64,000 bases of DNA from Nocardia shimofusensis NBRC 100134. Its GTDB lineage: Bacteria > Actinomycetota > Actinomycetes > Mycobacteriales > Mycobacteriaceae. Positions 43,193 to 51,158 of this stretch are shown piece by piece. The DNA lies in assembly GCF_001613125.1 (NCBI RefSeq), contig NZ_BDBT01000023.1, positions 1-64,000 on the forward strand, in the 5' to 3' direction. Below the pieces are notes generated by a model. The model made no database searches. It had not been told where the DNA came from and saw only the letters and a program-made list of their open reading frames with translations. Position 1 is the first letter of the stretch; each line of letters starts with the position of its first letter. The position numbers and the translations under genes are program-made.

Positions 43193-43906
43193 ATGACCGA
43201 GACCCTGACCGGTTTCTCCGCTCACTACGCCGACTCGGTGTTCGAGCGCACGAGTGCGCGGCTGCGTGCCCTGCAGCCGGATCATCCCCGCGTTTACGCC
43301 GTGGCCGCGGTCGCCGAGCACGGTCGTCGGCGCTGGTGGAAGCTGTCGGAGGGGGTGCGCGAGGGCCGCATCGAGATGATGTACCGCAGGCACGCCGCCG
43401 AGATGCGCAGCGCCGACATCGCCGCCGAGGTGGTCGCGACCGCGCTCGTGCACGCGATCGTCGGCCGGGTGGCCGCGCTGTGGGTGATGGACGGCCGTGC
43501 CTGGGATCCCGGGCTGGAGAACCTGTGGGTGCACAACGACAACGACGGCGGCCTGGACTGGGCGGGCCTCGAGGACACCATGCTGCGCGTGCTCGACGGC
43601 GACCCGATGGCGGGCCGTCCGGGCGTCGTCGCGCTGCCGTGCGAGCGGGCCGTGGCGGTCTGGCTGGCGCATCGCTGCGAAGCGTCGCTGACGCTGGTCT
43701 ACGACGGGTTGGCGCGCTGCTCGCGACTGAGTGGCCGCCGATTCCGGTCGCTGGTCGGCGAATCCGTGGTCGGCGCGGCCACTTATGTTCCGGATCTGGC
43801 GCGCACGGACTCGATGCTGGGCGCTCGGCGCGGTCAGGCGCTGCTGACAGCGCTCGGGGATCGTGGTCTGGCGGCGCGAGGCAGTGCGTGCGCTCTTGAA
43901 AGTTAG
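43193..43906 (+). CDS. unknown protein divergent from siderophore importer
   Basis: A 237-residue soluble protein of no family that I recognise. It contains conserved-looking WVHNDNDGGLDWAGLEDTML and Arg/Trp-rich RRRWWKLSEGV segments. It lacks the C-terminal CC/CxxC of FhuF-type ferric reductases, although size and context (divergent from a FecCD operon under an iron box) would suit a siderophore-iron release protein. ATG 43193 has GAGGAG upstream. Its last 11 nt overlap the -35 region of the downstream iron-regulated promoter. Confidence 0.75.
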   Translation: MTETLTGFSAHYADSVFERTSARLRALQPDHPRVYAVAAVAEHGRRRWWKLSEGVREGRIEMMYRRHAAEMRSADIAAEVVATALVHAIVGRVAALWVMDGRAWDPGLENLWVHNDNDGGLDWAGLEDTMLRVLDGDPMAGRPGVVALPCERAVAVWLAHRCEASLTLVYDGLARCSRLSGRRFRSLVGESVVGAATYVPDLARTDSMLGARRGQALLTALGDRGLAARGSACALES

Positions 43907-43924
43907 GTAAGCCTGCCCTATAGT
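43896..43924 (+). promoter_or_regulatory. iron-regulated promoter with IdeR-like box
   Basis: TTGAAA (43896-43901), 17-nt spacer, TATAGT (43919-43924). The IdeR-like box TTAGGTAAGCCTGCCCTAT (43903-43921; 15 of 19 consensus positions counting G/C at the centre) fills the spacer and touches the -10, as expected for repression by iron-loaded IdeR. Predicted transcript start near 43930-43932. Confidence 0.7.
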
Positions 43925-43929
43925 TCGTG

Positions 43930-44020
43930 GTGGCGTAAGGATCGCGTGCGAGTCCTGAGGGCTGCAGTGACCCCCGATCCATGCCGCGGCGGGTCCCACG
44001 AGGTGGGGCCCGCCGCTTCG
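43930..44020 (+). ncRNA. mrsI: MrsI-like iron-responsive small RNA (predicted)
   Basis: About 90 nt between the iron-regulated promoter and a strong terminator, with no open frame. The predicted fold is a 5' stem closed by GGATCG (43939-43944) and CGATCC (43975-43980), then the terminator stem. In M. tuberculosis the IdeR-controlled sRNA MrsI (ncRv11846) lies between Rv1846c and Rv1847. Here the candidate lies upstream of the Rv1847-like thioesterase, in a region whose other side holds the Rv1846c-like blaI. Family assignment rests on position, promoter and architecture; sequence identity to MrsI was not checked. It could alternatively be an attenuated leader of the thioesterase gene. Confidence 0.6.
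43986..44016 (+). terminator. terminator of the MrsI-like RNA
   Basis: 14-bp stem GCGGCGGGTCCCAC (43986-43999), GAG loop, GTGGGGCCCGCCGC (44003-44016) with a single G-T wobble, followed by TTCGTTCC. Confidence 0.8.
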
Positions 44021-44089
44021 TTCCGGTCGACCCGCGGCCCGGGCGGCCCCCTCCGCGCCGCGGTTTCGTGTGGTGTAAAGCTGGACCGC

Positions 44090-44524
44090 ATGACAGAGCA
44101 GAGTTTCACCACCCTGACGCCGGAGGCGCTGAACAAGGTCGACGCCGAACTGGGCACCTTCACCGACCTGATCGGCTTGCGCTACACCGAGGTCGGTCCC
44201 GACCGCGTGGCGGGCGAGTGGACCGTCAAGTCGCACCTGTACCAGCCCGCGGGCATCGTCAACGGCGGCGTCTACTGCACCGTCGTGGAAAGTCTCGCCA
44301 GCGTGGCGGGTTCGGTCTGGTACGGCGAGCGGGGGACCGTGGTCGGCGTCAACAACAACACCGATTTCCTGCGCTCGGTGCGCGAGGGCGTGCTGCGCGG
44401 TGAGGCGACCCCGCTGCATCGCGGCCGCACCCAGCAGCTGTGGCAGGTAGTCATCACCGACGAGCAGGAGCGGGTCGTCGCGCGCGGTCAGGTGCGGTTG
44501 GCGAACCTGCCCAAGCGGGACTGA
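44090..44524 (+). CDS. PaaI-family hot-dog thioesterase (Rv1847-like)
   Basis: A 144-residue hot-dog acyl-CoA thioesterase. The family motif HLYQPAGIVNGGVYCTVVESLASVAG contains the NGG-x(6-8)-E catalytic pattern of PaaI-type (4-hydroxybenzoyl-CoA-like) enzymes. It is immediately upstream of ureABC, the same place as Rv1847 relative to the mycobacterial urease operon. Start ATG 44090 has TAAAGCTGG upstream. Confidence 0.9.
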   Translation: MTEQSFTTLTPEALNKVDAELGTFTDLIGLRYTEVGPDRVAGEWTVKSHLYQPAGIVNGGVYCTVVESLASVAGSVWYGERGTVVGVNNNTDFLRSVREGVLRGEATPLHRGRTQQLWQVVITDEQERVVARGQVRLANLPKRD

Positions 44525-44560
44525 CCCGCCCGCGCTCGACCGGCGGCAGCGGCGCGGGCG

Positions 44561-44569
44561 TGCCAGAAT
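44561..44569 (+). promoter_or_regulatory. possible extended -10 of the urease operon
   Basis: TGCCAGAAT about 37 nt before ureA resembles an extended -10 (TGn-CAGAAT). No clear -35 is visible and the assignment is tentative. Confidence 0.3.
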
Positions 44570-44605
44570 GTCCGTCATTCTTCGGCCGACCGGTGAGGAG
44601 CCCGG

Positions 44606-44908
44606 ATGCGATTGTCGCCGCACGAGCAGGAACGACTGCTGCTGAGCTACGCGGCCGAGCTGGCGCGGCGCAGGAAGGCCCGCGGCCTGGCGCTGAATCA
44701 CCCCGAGGCGGTCGCGATCATCACCGACCACGTGCTCGAAGGCGCGCGCGACGGACGCACCGTCGCCGAGCTGATGTCCTCGGGCCGCACGGTACTCACC
44801 CGCGCGGACGTGATGGACGGCGTGCCGGAGATGATCCACGACGTCCAGGTGGAGGCCACGTTCCCGGACGGCACCAAGCTCGTCACCGTCCATCGGCCGA
44901 TCGCGTGA
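44606..44908 (+). CDS. ureA: urease gamma subunit
   Basis: A 100-residue structural subunit of nickel urease, which hydrolyses urea to ammonia and carbamate. MRLSPHEQERLLLSYAAELARRRKARGL and LNHPEAVAIITDHVLEGARDG are diagnostic. Full length for UreA. GAGGAG precedes ATG 44606. It is the first gene of ureABC, 81 nt after the thioesterase. Confidence 0.97.
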   Translation: MRLSPHEQERLLLSYAAELARRRKARGLALNHPEAVAIITDHVLEGARDGRTVAELMSSGRTVLTRADVMDGVPEMIHDVQVEATFPDGTKLVTVHRPIA

Positions 44909-44921
44909 AGGGGACAGCAGC

Positions 44922-45260
44922 GTGATCCCGGGCGAATATCTCTGCGCCGAGGGCGTGATCGAGCTCAACGCGGGCCGCGAACGCCTCGAACTGGACGTCG
45001 TCAATACCGGCGATCGCCCGGTGCAGGTCGGCAGCCACGTCCATTTCCCGCAGGCCAACGCCGCGCTCGACTTCGATCGCGTCGCCGCGCACGGTCACCG
45101 CCTCGACATCCCGGCGGGCACCGCTGTGCGATTCGAACCGGGCCTGGGACACCGCGTTGCCCTGGTCCCGCTGGCGGGCACGCGCGAGGTGTACGGCATC
45201 GGCCCGAATCCGCCTGGCCGCCTCGACGATTCGAACCATCCCGAGGGGGAGCAGCAGTGA
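44922..45260 (+). CDS. ureB: urease beta subunit
   Basis: A 112-residue UreB. IPGEYLCAEGVIELNAGR, VGSHVHFPQANAALDFDR and the C-terminal VYGIGP region are typical. GTG start 44922, 13 nt after ureA; the stop overlaps the ureC GTG start in GTGA. Confidence 0.97.
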   Translation: MIPGEYLCAEGVIELNAGRERLELDVVNTGDRPVQVGSHVHFPQANAALDFDRVAAHGHRLDIPAGTAVRFEPGLGHRVALVPLAGTREVYGIGPNPPGRLDDSNHPEGEQQ

Positions 45261-46978
45261 GCGAACTGAGCCGGGCCCGCTACGCGCAGCTGTTCGGACC
45301 CACCACCGGTGACCGCGTGCGCCTGGCCGACACCGACCTGCTGATCGAGATCACCGAGGACCGCAGCGGCGGGCCGGGACTGGCCGGTGACGAAGCTGTC
45401 TTCGGTGGTGGCAAGGTGCTGCGCGAGTCGATGGGCCAGTCCCGCGCCACCCGTGCCGAGGGCGCCCCCGACACCGTGATCACCGGCGCGATCATCATCG
45501 ACCACTGGGGAATCATCAAGGCCGACATCGGTATCCGCGACGGCCGCATCAGCGCCATCGGCAAGGCGGGCAACCCCGACATCATGTCCGGTGTGCACCC
45601 GGATCTGGTGGTCGGTCCCTCCACCGAGATCATCGCGGGCAACGGCCGCATCGTCACCGCGGGCGCGATCGACTGTCACGTCCACTTCATCTGCCCGCAG
45701 TTGATGGACGAGGCGCTCGGCGGCGGCATCACCACCCTGATCGGCGGCGGCACCGGCCCTGCCGAAGGCAGCAAGGCCACCACCGTCACTCCGGGTGCCT
45801 GGCATCTGGCCCGCATGCTCGAGGCCACCGACCACTGGCCGTTGAACATCGCCCTGCTCGGCAAGGGCAACACCGTGAGCGAAGCCGCCATGTGGGAGCA
45901 GTTGCGCGCGGGCGCCTCGGGTTTCAAGCTGCACGAGGACTGGGGCTCGACTCCCGCCGCGATCGACGCCTGCCTGCGCGTGGCCGACGCCTCCGGCGTG
46001 CAGGTCGCCCTGCATTCGGACACCCTGAACGAGATCGGCTTCGTAGAGGACACCCTCGCCGCCATCGCCGGGCGCGGCATCCACGCCTATCACACCGAAG
46101 GCGCGGGCGGCGGTCACGCACCCGACATCATCACCGTCGCCTCGCACCCGAACGTCCTGCCCAGTTCCACCAACCCCACCCGCCCGCACACCGTCAACAC
46201 CCTCGACGAGCACCTCGACATGCTCATGGTGTGCCACCATCTCAGCTCCGCCATCCCCGAGGATCTGGCTTTCGCCGAGAGCCGCATCCGCCCGTCGACC
46301 ATCGCCGCCGAGGATCTGCTGCACGATCTGGGCGCGATCTCCATGATCGGCAGCGACTCCCAGGCCATGGGCCGCATCGGCGAAGTGGTGATGCGCACCT
46401 GGCAGACCGCGCACGTCATGAAGCGCCGCCGTGGCGCCCTGCCCGGCGACGGCGCCGCCGACAACAACCGCGTCCGCCGCTACGTCGCCAAGTACACGAT
46501 CTGCCCGGCCGTCGCGCACGGCCTCGACGACGAGATCGGCTCGGTCGAACCCGGCAAACTCGCCGACCTGGTGCTCTGGGATCCCGCCTTCTTCGGCGTT
46601 CGCCCGCACGCCGTCCTCAAGGGCGGCGCGATCGCCTGGGCCGCCATGGGCGACGCCAACGCCTCCATCCCCACCCCGCAGCCCGTCCTGCCGCGCCCGA
46701 TGTTCGGCGCCGCCGCCCCGGTCGCCGCCGCGACCTCACTGCATTTCGTCTCCGCCCACGCCATCGACGACGGCCTGGCCGATCGCATCGCGGTCCGCCG
46801 CCGCCTGACCCCGGTCAAGGACGTCCGCGCGGTGACCAAATCGGATATGCCCGGCAACGACGCCATGCCCCGCATCGAGGTCGACGCGGACACCTTCACC
46901 GTCCGCGTCGACGGCGAGGTGTGGGCCGAGGAACCCGCCACCGAACTCCCTATGGCCCAGCGCTACTTCCTGTTCTGA
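45257..46978 (+). CDS. ureC: urease alpha (catalytic) subunit
   Basis: A 573-residue catalytic subunit with complete nickel centre: metal-binding HVH in GAIDCHVHFICPQ, carbamylated lysine Lys224 in GFKLHEDWG, HTEGAGGGHAPD, and the catalytic histidine in the flap CHHL (residues 326-329). DSQAMGRIGEV is also conserved. Length normal (about 570). The accessory genes ureFGD do not follow directly but lie 8.8 kb downstream. Confidence 0.97.
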   Translation: MSELSRARYAQLFGPTTGDRVRLADTDLLIEITEDRSGGPGLAGDEAVFGGGKVLRESMGQSRATRAEGAPDTVITGAIIIDHWGIIKADIGIRDGRISAIGKAGNPDIMSGVHPDLVVGPSTEIIAGNGRIVTAGAIDCHVHFICPQLMDEALGGGITTLIGGGTGPAEGSKATTVTPGAWHLARMLEATDHWPLNIALLGKGNTVSEAAMWEQLRAGASGFKLHEDWGSTPAAIDACLRVADASGVQVALHSDTLNEIGFVEDTLAAIAGRGIHAYHTEGAGGGHAPDIITVASHPNVLPSSTNPTRPHTVNTLDEHLDMLMVCHHLSSAIPEDLAFAESRIRPSTIAAEDLLHDLGAISMIGSDSQAMGRIGEVVMRTWQTAHVMKRRRGALPGDGAADNNRVRRYVAKYTICPAVAHGLDDEIGSVEPGKLADLVLWDPAFFGVRPHAVLKGGAIAWAAMGDANASIPTPQPVLPRPMFGAAAPVAAATSLHFVSAHAIDDGLADRIAVRRRLTPVKDVRAVTKSDMPGNDAMPRIEVDADTFTVRVDGEVWAEEPATELPMAQRYFLF

Positions 46979-47042
46979 CCCGTCGGTCTGTCGCGAGACC
47001 GGACTTGACCTCGACGCGACGTCATGGTCGAGACTGGGGCAC

Positions 47043-47831
47043 ATGAGGATAGGGCAACTCGCCGAGGCCGCTGGGACGACGACACGGACGGTGCGGCACT
47101 ATCATCGGCTCGGTCTGCTGGCCGAGCCGCGCCGGCTGGCCAACGGTTATCGCGAGTACGCGATGGGTGACCTCGTACGGCTGATGCGGATCCGGTGGCT
47201 GGCCTCGAGCGGGGTGCCGCTCGGCTCGGTCGCCGCCGTTCTGGCCGAGGAGAGGTCGAGTGCGGACCAGCGCGATGTGCTGGCGGATCTGCGGGCGCTG
47301 CTCGCGGTCGTCGAGAGCGAGCAGGCCCTGCTCGCCCGGCGTCACGCCCGGCTGACCGCCATGCTGGCCGAAGCCGAACAGGGGCAACCGATCTCGGCCC
47401 TGCCCCGGGAACTCGCGACCGCGTTGAACGGCGCCGTCGACTCCGCGTCCTCGCCGGCGGTCGGTGCGATGCTGCGGCTCGAGCGGGATCTGCTCGAAGC
47501 CGCCGTGCTGTCGGGCGCGGAGCCGGAGTTCGTGACCGGCTTCGCGGAGATGCTGGCCGATGCCGAATCGCGCGCGGGGTATCTGGCATTGCTGTCGGAA
47601 TGGGTGGAACTCGAAGGGCGAGAACCGGATTCGGCCACCACGCAGATCGATGCGCTCGTACGGCGGATGCTCGAATCCCATCGCCGCGGGCTTGTCGAGT
47701 TCGACATGCCGGAGGCGGCCGGTGTCGAGTCCGGCGCGTTCTCGCTGGAGGAGGTCGTTCCCGACCGAGCGCAACGGGAAGTCGTGCGGCGGTTTCTGGA
47801 ACAGGTCTCCGCTCGTTCCGGGACGTCGTGA
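47043..47831 (+). CDS. MerR-family transcriptional regulator 1
   Basis: A 262-residue MerR regulator. The N-terminal winged helix (MRIGQLAEAAGTTTRTVRHYHRLGLLAEP, YAMGDLVRLMRIRWL) is clear; the effector part (residues 75-262) is long, helical and lacks the conserved cysteines of metal-sensing MerR proteins. It is preceded by 64 nt from ureC and its stop overlaps the GTG of the membrane protein. Likely regulates itself and that gene. First gene of the segment inserted between ureC and ureF. Confidence 0.88.
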   Translation: MRIGQLAEAAGTTTRTVRHYHRLGLLAEPRRLANGYREYAMGDLVRLMRIRWLASSGVPLGSVAAVLAEERSSADQRDVLADLRALLAVVESEQALLARRHARLTAMLAEAEQGQPISALPRELATALNGAVDSASSPAVGAMLRLERDLLEAAVLSGAEPEFVTGFAEMLADAESRAGYLALLSEWVELEGREPDSATTQIDALVRRMLESHRRGLVEFDMPEAAGVESGAFSLEEVVPDRAQREVVRRFLEQVSARSGTS

Positions 47832-48709
47832 TGACGATGCGAGGGTTTCGGCGATTCCAGCACATCGCGCAGGTGCTGACGGTGCTCGTCGTACTCGTCG
47901 ACGCGGTTCTGCTGGCGACCGGAATCATCACCGCAGGCCAGGCGCTGTCACTGTTCGCCGTGCTGGAGATACCGCTGACGGGGGCTGTCGCCACGGCGTT
48001 CGTGATGGTGATCGTAGTCCGGATGCGCCGGGGCGATGGATTCCGGACGGCGGTGGGGCAGGCGCTGGGGCAGTCTCCTTTCCTACCGGTGATCCGGGCC
48101 GAGATCCGGGGGTATCGGGCGCTGTGGCGGGCGATTCGCGGTCGCGACTGTGGTGTCGAGCCGGGGGCCGTCGTTTTTCACGCGCGCCGGGGGACGCTGG
48201 CGCTGCCGGTGGCCTTCGCGATCGCGACCGCGGTCGAGATCGGGGTGCTGCATCTGCTGCTGCCGTGGGTGTGGCTGCGCGTGACGCTGGCTCTCGTGTC
48301 GATCTGGTCCCTGATCACCCTGTTCGGATACCTGTCGGTGCATCGAACACACCCGCACTATCTGACCGGTACGTCGCTGGTCCTTCGGCAGTCCGGAGCC
48401 GTGGTGGCCGTGATCGATTGCGCGACGATCGAATCCCTCTCGCTTCGAAGCAGATTCAGCGAAACCGCGCCCACGGTCGTCGAGGGCCGGTTGTTCCTCC
48501 CCAGCGCGGACGGCACCACGGTCGATCTGACGCTGACCTCGCCGGTCACCGCCACGCTTCCCGCGCTCGTGCCCGCGCGAAGGAAGATCGCGCGGGTCGA
48601 TCACATCAGCCTGTACGTCGACGAACCGGAGCGGTTGCTCGCGGCTTCGAGAACCGCCGCGAGGCCCGTCGCCCGTCCGGAATCGGCTTCGGCTGATACG
48701 TCGGGCTGA
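47831..48709 (+). CDS. membrane protein, unknown, coupled to MerR
   Basis: A 292-residue protein with hydrophobic helices near residues 11-30, 38-62, 115-135 and 140-160, followed by a beta-rich soluble C-terminal domain (170-280). I recognise no family. The ATG at 47831 shares the A of the MerR stop (TGATG), and a GTG three bases earlier is an alternative. Coupled translation points to a MerR-controlled function, perhaps membrane stress or transport. Confidence 0.7.
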   Translation: MTMRGFRRFQHIAQVLTVLVVLVDAVLLATGIITAGQALSLFAVLEIPLTGAVATAFVMVIVVRMRRGDGFRTAVGQALGQSPFLPVIRAEIRGYRALWRAIRGRDCGVEPGAVVFHARRGTLALPVAFAIATAVEIGVLHLLLPWVWLRVTLALVSIWSLITLFGYLSVHRTHPHYLTGTSLVLRQSGAVVAVIDCATIESLSLRSRFSETAPTVVEGRLFLPSADGTTVDLTLTSPVTATLPALVPARRKIARVDHISLYVDEPERLLAASRTAARPVARPESASADTSG

Positions 48710-48722
48710 TCGGTGCGGACGA

Positions 48723-48766
48723 CGGAGGTCGCCACCCGGGGATGTGGAGGCGGACGGCGACCTCCG
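48723..48766. terminator. inverted repeat between convergent genes
   Basis: Perfect 11-bp arms CGGAGGTCGCC (48723-48733) and GGCGACCTCCG (48756-48766) between the membrane protein (+) and aldo/keto reductase (-) ends. Confidence 0.6.
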
Positions 48767-48811
48767 ATGCGACGGTTCTCGAAGCCGTCGGTCGATGCAG
48801 CCTCGACGGCG

Positions 48812-49825
48812 TCAGGCGTCGATCGAGGACAGGTCGCTGTAGCGCTCTCCCGCGACAGCGTCGCGCGGGACGGCCTCGGCGAGCCGGGCGAGGTCCTTGT
48901 CGTCGAGGGACACGCCCGCGGCGGCGACGTTCTCCTCGAGGTATTTCACACGTTTGGTACCCGGGATCGGAACCACGTCGTCGCCTTGCGCGAGCACCCA
49001 GGCGAGAGCGAGTTGGCCCGGCGTCACGCCCTTGTCCGCGGCGATCTCGGTGATCCGGGCGACGAGCGCGAGATTGGCTTCCAGCGCGTCACCCTGGAAC
49101 CGGGGGAAGCGGCCCTGGCGGCGCGAATCGGCCTCGGCCAAGTCGCCCGCCGAAGTGATCGCCCCGGTCAGCATGCCGCGCCCGAGCGGGGAGTAGGGGA
49201 CCAGGCCGATGCCGAGTTCGCGTAGTACCGGCAGGATCTCGTCCTCGAGATGCCGGGTGAACAATGAGTATTCGGACTGCAGCGCGGTGATCGGGTGGAC
49301 GGCGTGCGCGCGCCGGATGGTGCCCGCGGCGGCCTCGGACAGTCCGAGGTGGCGCACCTTGCCCGCCTCGACGAGTTCCTTCATCGCCCCGACGGTGTCC
49401 TCGATCGGGACCGTCTTGTCGACGCGATGCTGGTAGTAGAGGTCGATGTGGTCGACGCCGAGGCGCCGCAGCGAGGCGTCGGCGGCCTTGCGGACGTAGT
49501 CGGGATGTCCGCTGACACCCAGGAATTCGCCGTTCTCGCCCCGCATATTGCCGAACTTGGTGGCCAGCTGGACCTCGTCGCGGCGGCCGGCGATCGCCCG
49601 CCCGACGAGTTGTTCGTTGGTGAACGGGCCGTACATGTCCGCGGTGTCGAGGAAGGTGACGCCCAGGTCCAGGGCGCGCCGGATGGTGTCGATGCCGGTC
49701 GCCTGGTCGGCGGCGCCGTAGAACTCCGACATGCCCATGCAGCCCAGCCCCAGGGCGGAGACAACGAGGGCATGGTCGCCCGCGCCGAGAGTGCGGTTGT
49801 CGAGGGAAGCGTGTGTTTCGGTCAT
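48812..49825 (-). CDS. aldo/keto reductase
   Basis: A 337-residue AKR TIM-barrel oxidoreductase (NADPH-dependent carbonyl reductase, AKR13-like). Catalytic Asp and Tyr are in FLDTADMYGPFTNEQL, Lys in ATKFGN and the His-like position in YYQHRVD. C-terminal cofactor motif VVPIPGTKRVKYLEEN is present. Start ATG 49825 is preferred over the TTG at 49837. It is downstream of, and apparently controlled by, the MerR regulator at 49854. Confidence 0.92.
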   Translation of the reverse strand: MTETHASLDNRTLGAGDHALVVSALGLGCMGMSEFYGAADQATGIDTIRRALDLGVTFLDTADMYGPFTNEQLVGRAIAGRRDEVQLATKFGNMRGENGEFLGVSGHPDYVRKAADASLRRLGVDHIDLYYQHRVDKTVPIEDTVGAMKELVEAGKVRHLGLSEAAAGTIRRAHAVHPITALQSEYSLFTRHLEDEILPVLRELGIGLVPYSPLGRGMLTGAITSAGDLAEADSRRQGRFPRFQGDALEANLALVARITEIAADKGVTPGQLALAWVLAQGDDVVPIPGTKRVKYLEENVAAAGVSLDDKDLARLAEAVPRDAVAGERYSDLSSIDA

Positions 49826-49840
49826 GAACTCATCCAATCC

Positions 49841-49858
49841 CTTCGAGCGCGCTCTAGG
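49841..49858. promoter_or_regulatory. MerR operator of the aldo/keto reductase gene
   Basis: CTTCGAGCGCGCTCTAGG with TTGACC as -35 on the minus strand. It overlaps the 3' end of the merR gene and is nearly identical to the dyad in front of merR itself. Confidence 0.65.
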
Positions 49859-50255
49859 TCAAGCCCCGGCTTTCCAGGCGGTCGACGTAGATGCCGATCT
49901 TGCGGTCGATCGCCCCGAGATGGTTCTGGACCTCGGCGAGCTGGTCGAGCACCAGCTGCCGGTGGTCGCGCAGCAGCGCCAGCCGCTCGGCCTCGTTGCC
50001 GTCGCCCGCACGGACCAGTTCGGCGTAGCGCTTGATGTCGCGGATCGGCATCCCGGTGGCCCGCAGGCGGGTGACCAGCTCGATCCAGATCAGGTCACGG
50101 TCGCTGTAGCGGCGGTGTCCACTGGCCGAGCGGCCGACCCGCCGCAACATCAGCCCGTCGCGCTCGTAGTAGCGCAGGGTGTGCGCGGACAGACCGGTCC
50201 GCTCGGCGGTCTCGGCGATGGAGTAGGTACTAGTGTTGGTGTCGACGGGCGTCAC
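49854..50255 (-). CDS. MerR-family transcriptional regulator 2
   Basis: A 133-residue MerR regulator of the small, cysteine-free class often paired with an oxidoreductase. DNA-binding domain: YSIAETAERTGLSAHTLRYYERDGL and HRRYSDRDL; a coiled-coil dimerisation helix follows (about 80-125, LLRDHRQLVLDQLAEVQNHLGAIDRKI). It precedes the aldo/keto reductase in one transcription direction with separate MerR-type promoters for each gene. Confidence 0.93.
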   Translation of the reverse strand: MTPVDTNTSTYSIAETAERTGLSAHTLRYYERDGLMLRRVGRSASGHRRYSDRDLIWIELVTRLRATGMPIRDIKRYAELVRAGDGNEAERLALLRDHRQLVLDQLAEVQNHLGAIDRKIGIYVDRLESRGLT

Positions 50256-50270
50256 CCTGCCAGTGTCGTC

Positions 50271-50288
50271 CTTCGAGTGCGCTCGAAG
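50271..50288. promoter_or_regulatory. MerR autoregulatory operator
   Basis: Perfect dyad CTTCGAG-TGCG-CTCGAAG next to TTGACT on the minus strand, the expected place in the long spacer of a MerR promoter. It differs at few positions from the site at 49841-49858. Confidence 0.65.
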
Positions 50289-50323
50289 TCAACACCTACG
50301 CTCGGAGTCGGTGTCGACCGGGC

Positions 50324-51103
50324 TCAGCCGAACGACATGGTCGCGAAGGCCGCGCCCGCCGGATCGGCGACGACGCCCACTCGCGACGGTCCGGGCAGAT
50401 CCTTCGCGGGCTCGATGATCGCGCCGCCGAGTTCGGCCGCGCGCGCGGCCGCCTTGTCGGAGTCGTCGACGCGGAAGGTGACCGACCAGCACGGCGCGGG
50501 TTCGCCCTCGCCCGCGGCGTGCGCGCCGCCGAACTCACGCCCGCCCGTGCTCGGCGCCAGAGCCTGATAGGGGTCGACGGTGGCGGTTTCCCATGCCGCG
50601 TTCGCGTGATGCCAGCCGAGCACGGTGCGGTAGTGGGACATCGCGTCGGCGGGGGAGCCGGATGCGGCGTACTCCACCCAGCACGGGTTGTCCTGCTCGG
50701 CCCAGTTCGCCGTGCCGGGATGGGTGATCAGCTGGGCGATCGCGTACGACGCGCCCGCCGGATCGGTCAGCACCGCGAAACGCAGCTGCCCGAAGACATC
50801 GACCGGCTCGAGCTCCACCCGCGCGCCCGCCGCACGTGCCGCCGCCACCGTGGCGTCGATGTCCTCGACGGCGAAGTACACCGTCCACACCGGCGGGGCG
50901 GTGCTGCCGTCGGGTGCGGTGGCGGGCGCGATGCCCGCGACGGGGACGCCGTTCTGGTGCAGGATCGTATAGTGGCCCGCTTCGGGGCCGAGATCCTGTG
51001 CCTGCCAGCCGAATACGCCGGTGTAGAACGCGGCGGCGGCCGGGATGTCGGGTGCGGTCACGTCGAACCAGCACGGTGCGCCCGGAGCGAAAGCGGATGT
51101 CAT
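50324..51103 (-). CDS. VOC-family protein with two glyoxalase-like domains
   Basis: A 259-residue protein made of two vicinal-oxygen-chelate domains (1-125 and 130-258). FTPGAPCWFDVTAPD-type start (here GAPCWFDVTAPD) and AAAFYTGVFGWQAQDL are typical of actinobacterial glyoxalase/bleomycin-resistance-like proteins, as is the second-half repeat of AMSHYRTVLGW and DPAGAAFATM. The substrate is unknown. Single gene on the minus strand. Confidence 0.9.
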   Translation of the reverse strand: MTSAFAPGAPCWFDVTAPDIPAAAAFYTGVFGWQAQDLGPEAGHYTILHQNGVPVAGIAPATAPDGSTAPPVWTVYFAVEDIDATVAAARAAGARVELEPVDVFGQLRFAVLTDPAGASYAIAQLITHPGTANWAEQDNPCWVEYAASGSPADAMSHYRTVLGWHHANAAWETATVDPYQALAPSTGGREFGGAHAAGEGEPAPCWSVTFRVDDSDKAAARAAELGGAIIEPAKDLPGPSRVGVVADPAGAAFATMSFG

Positions 51104-51158
51104 CGGAGTCTCCCTGTGAGTAGGTGGCCGGTGGTTCGGCCCGAAGGCCGATACGACC

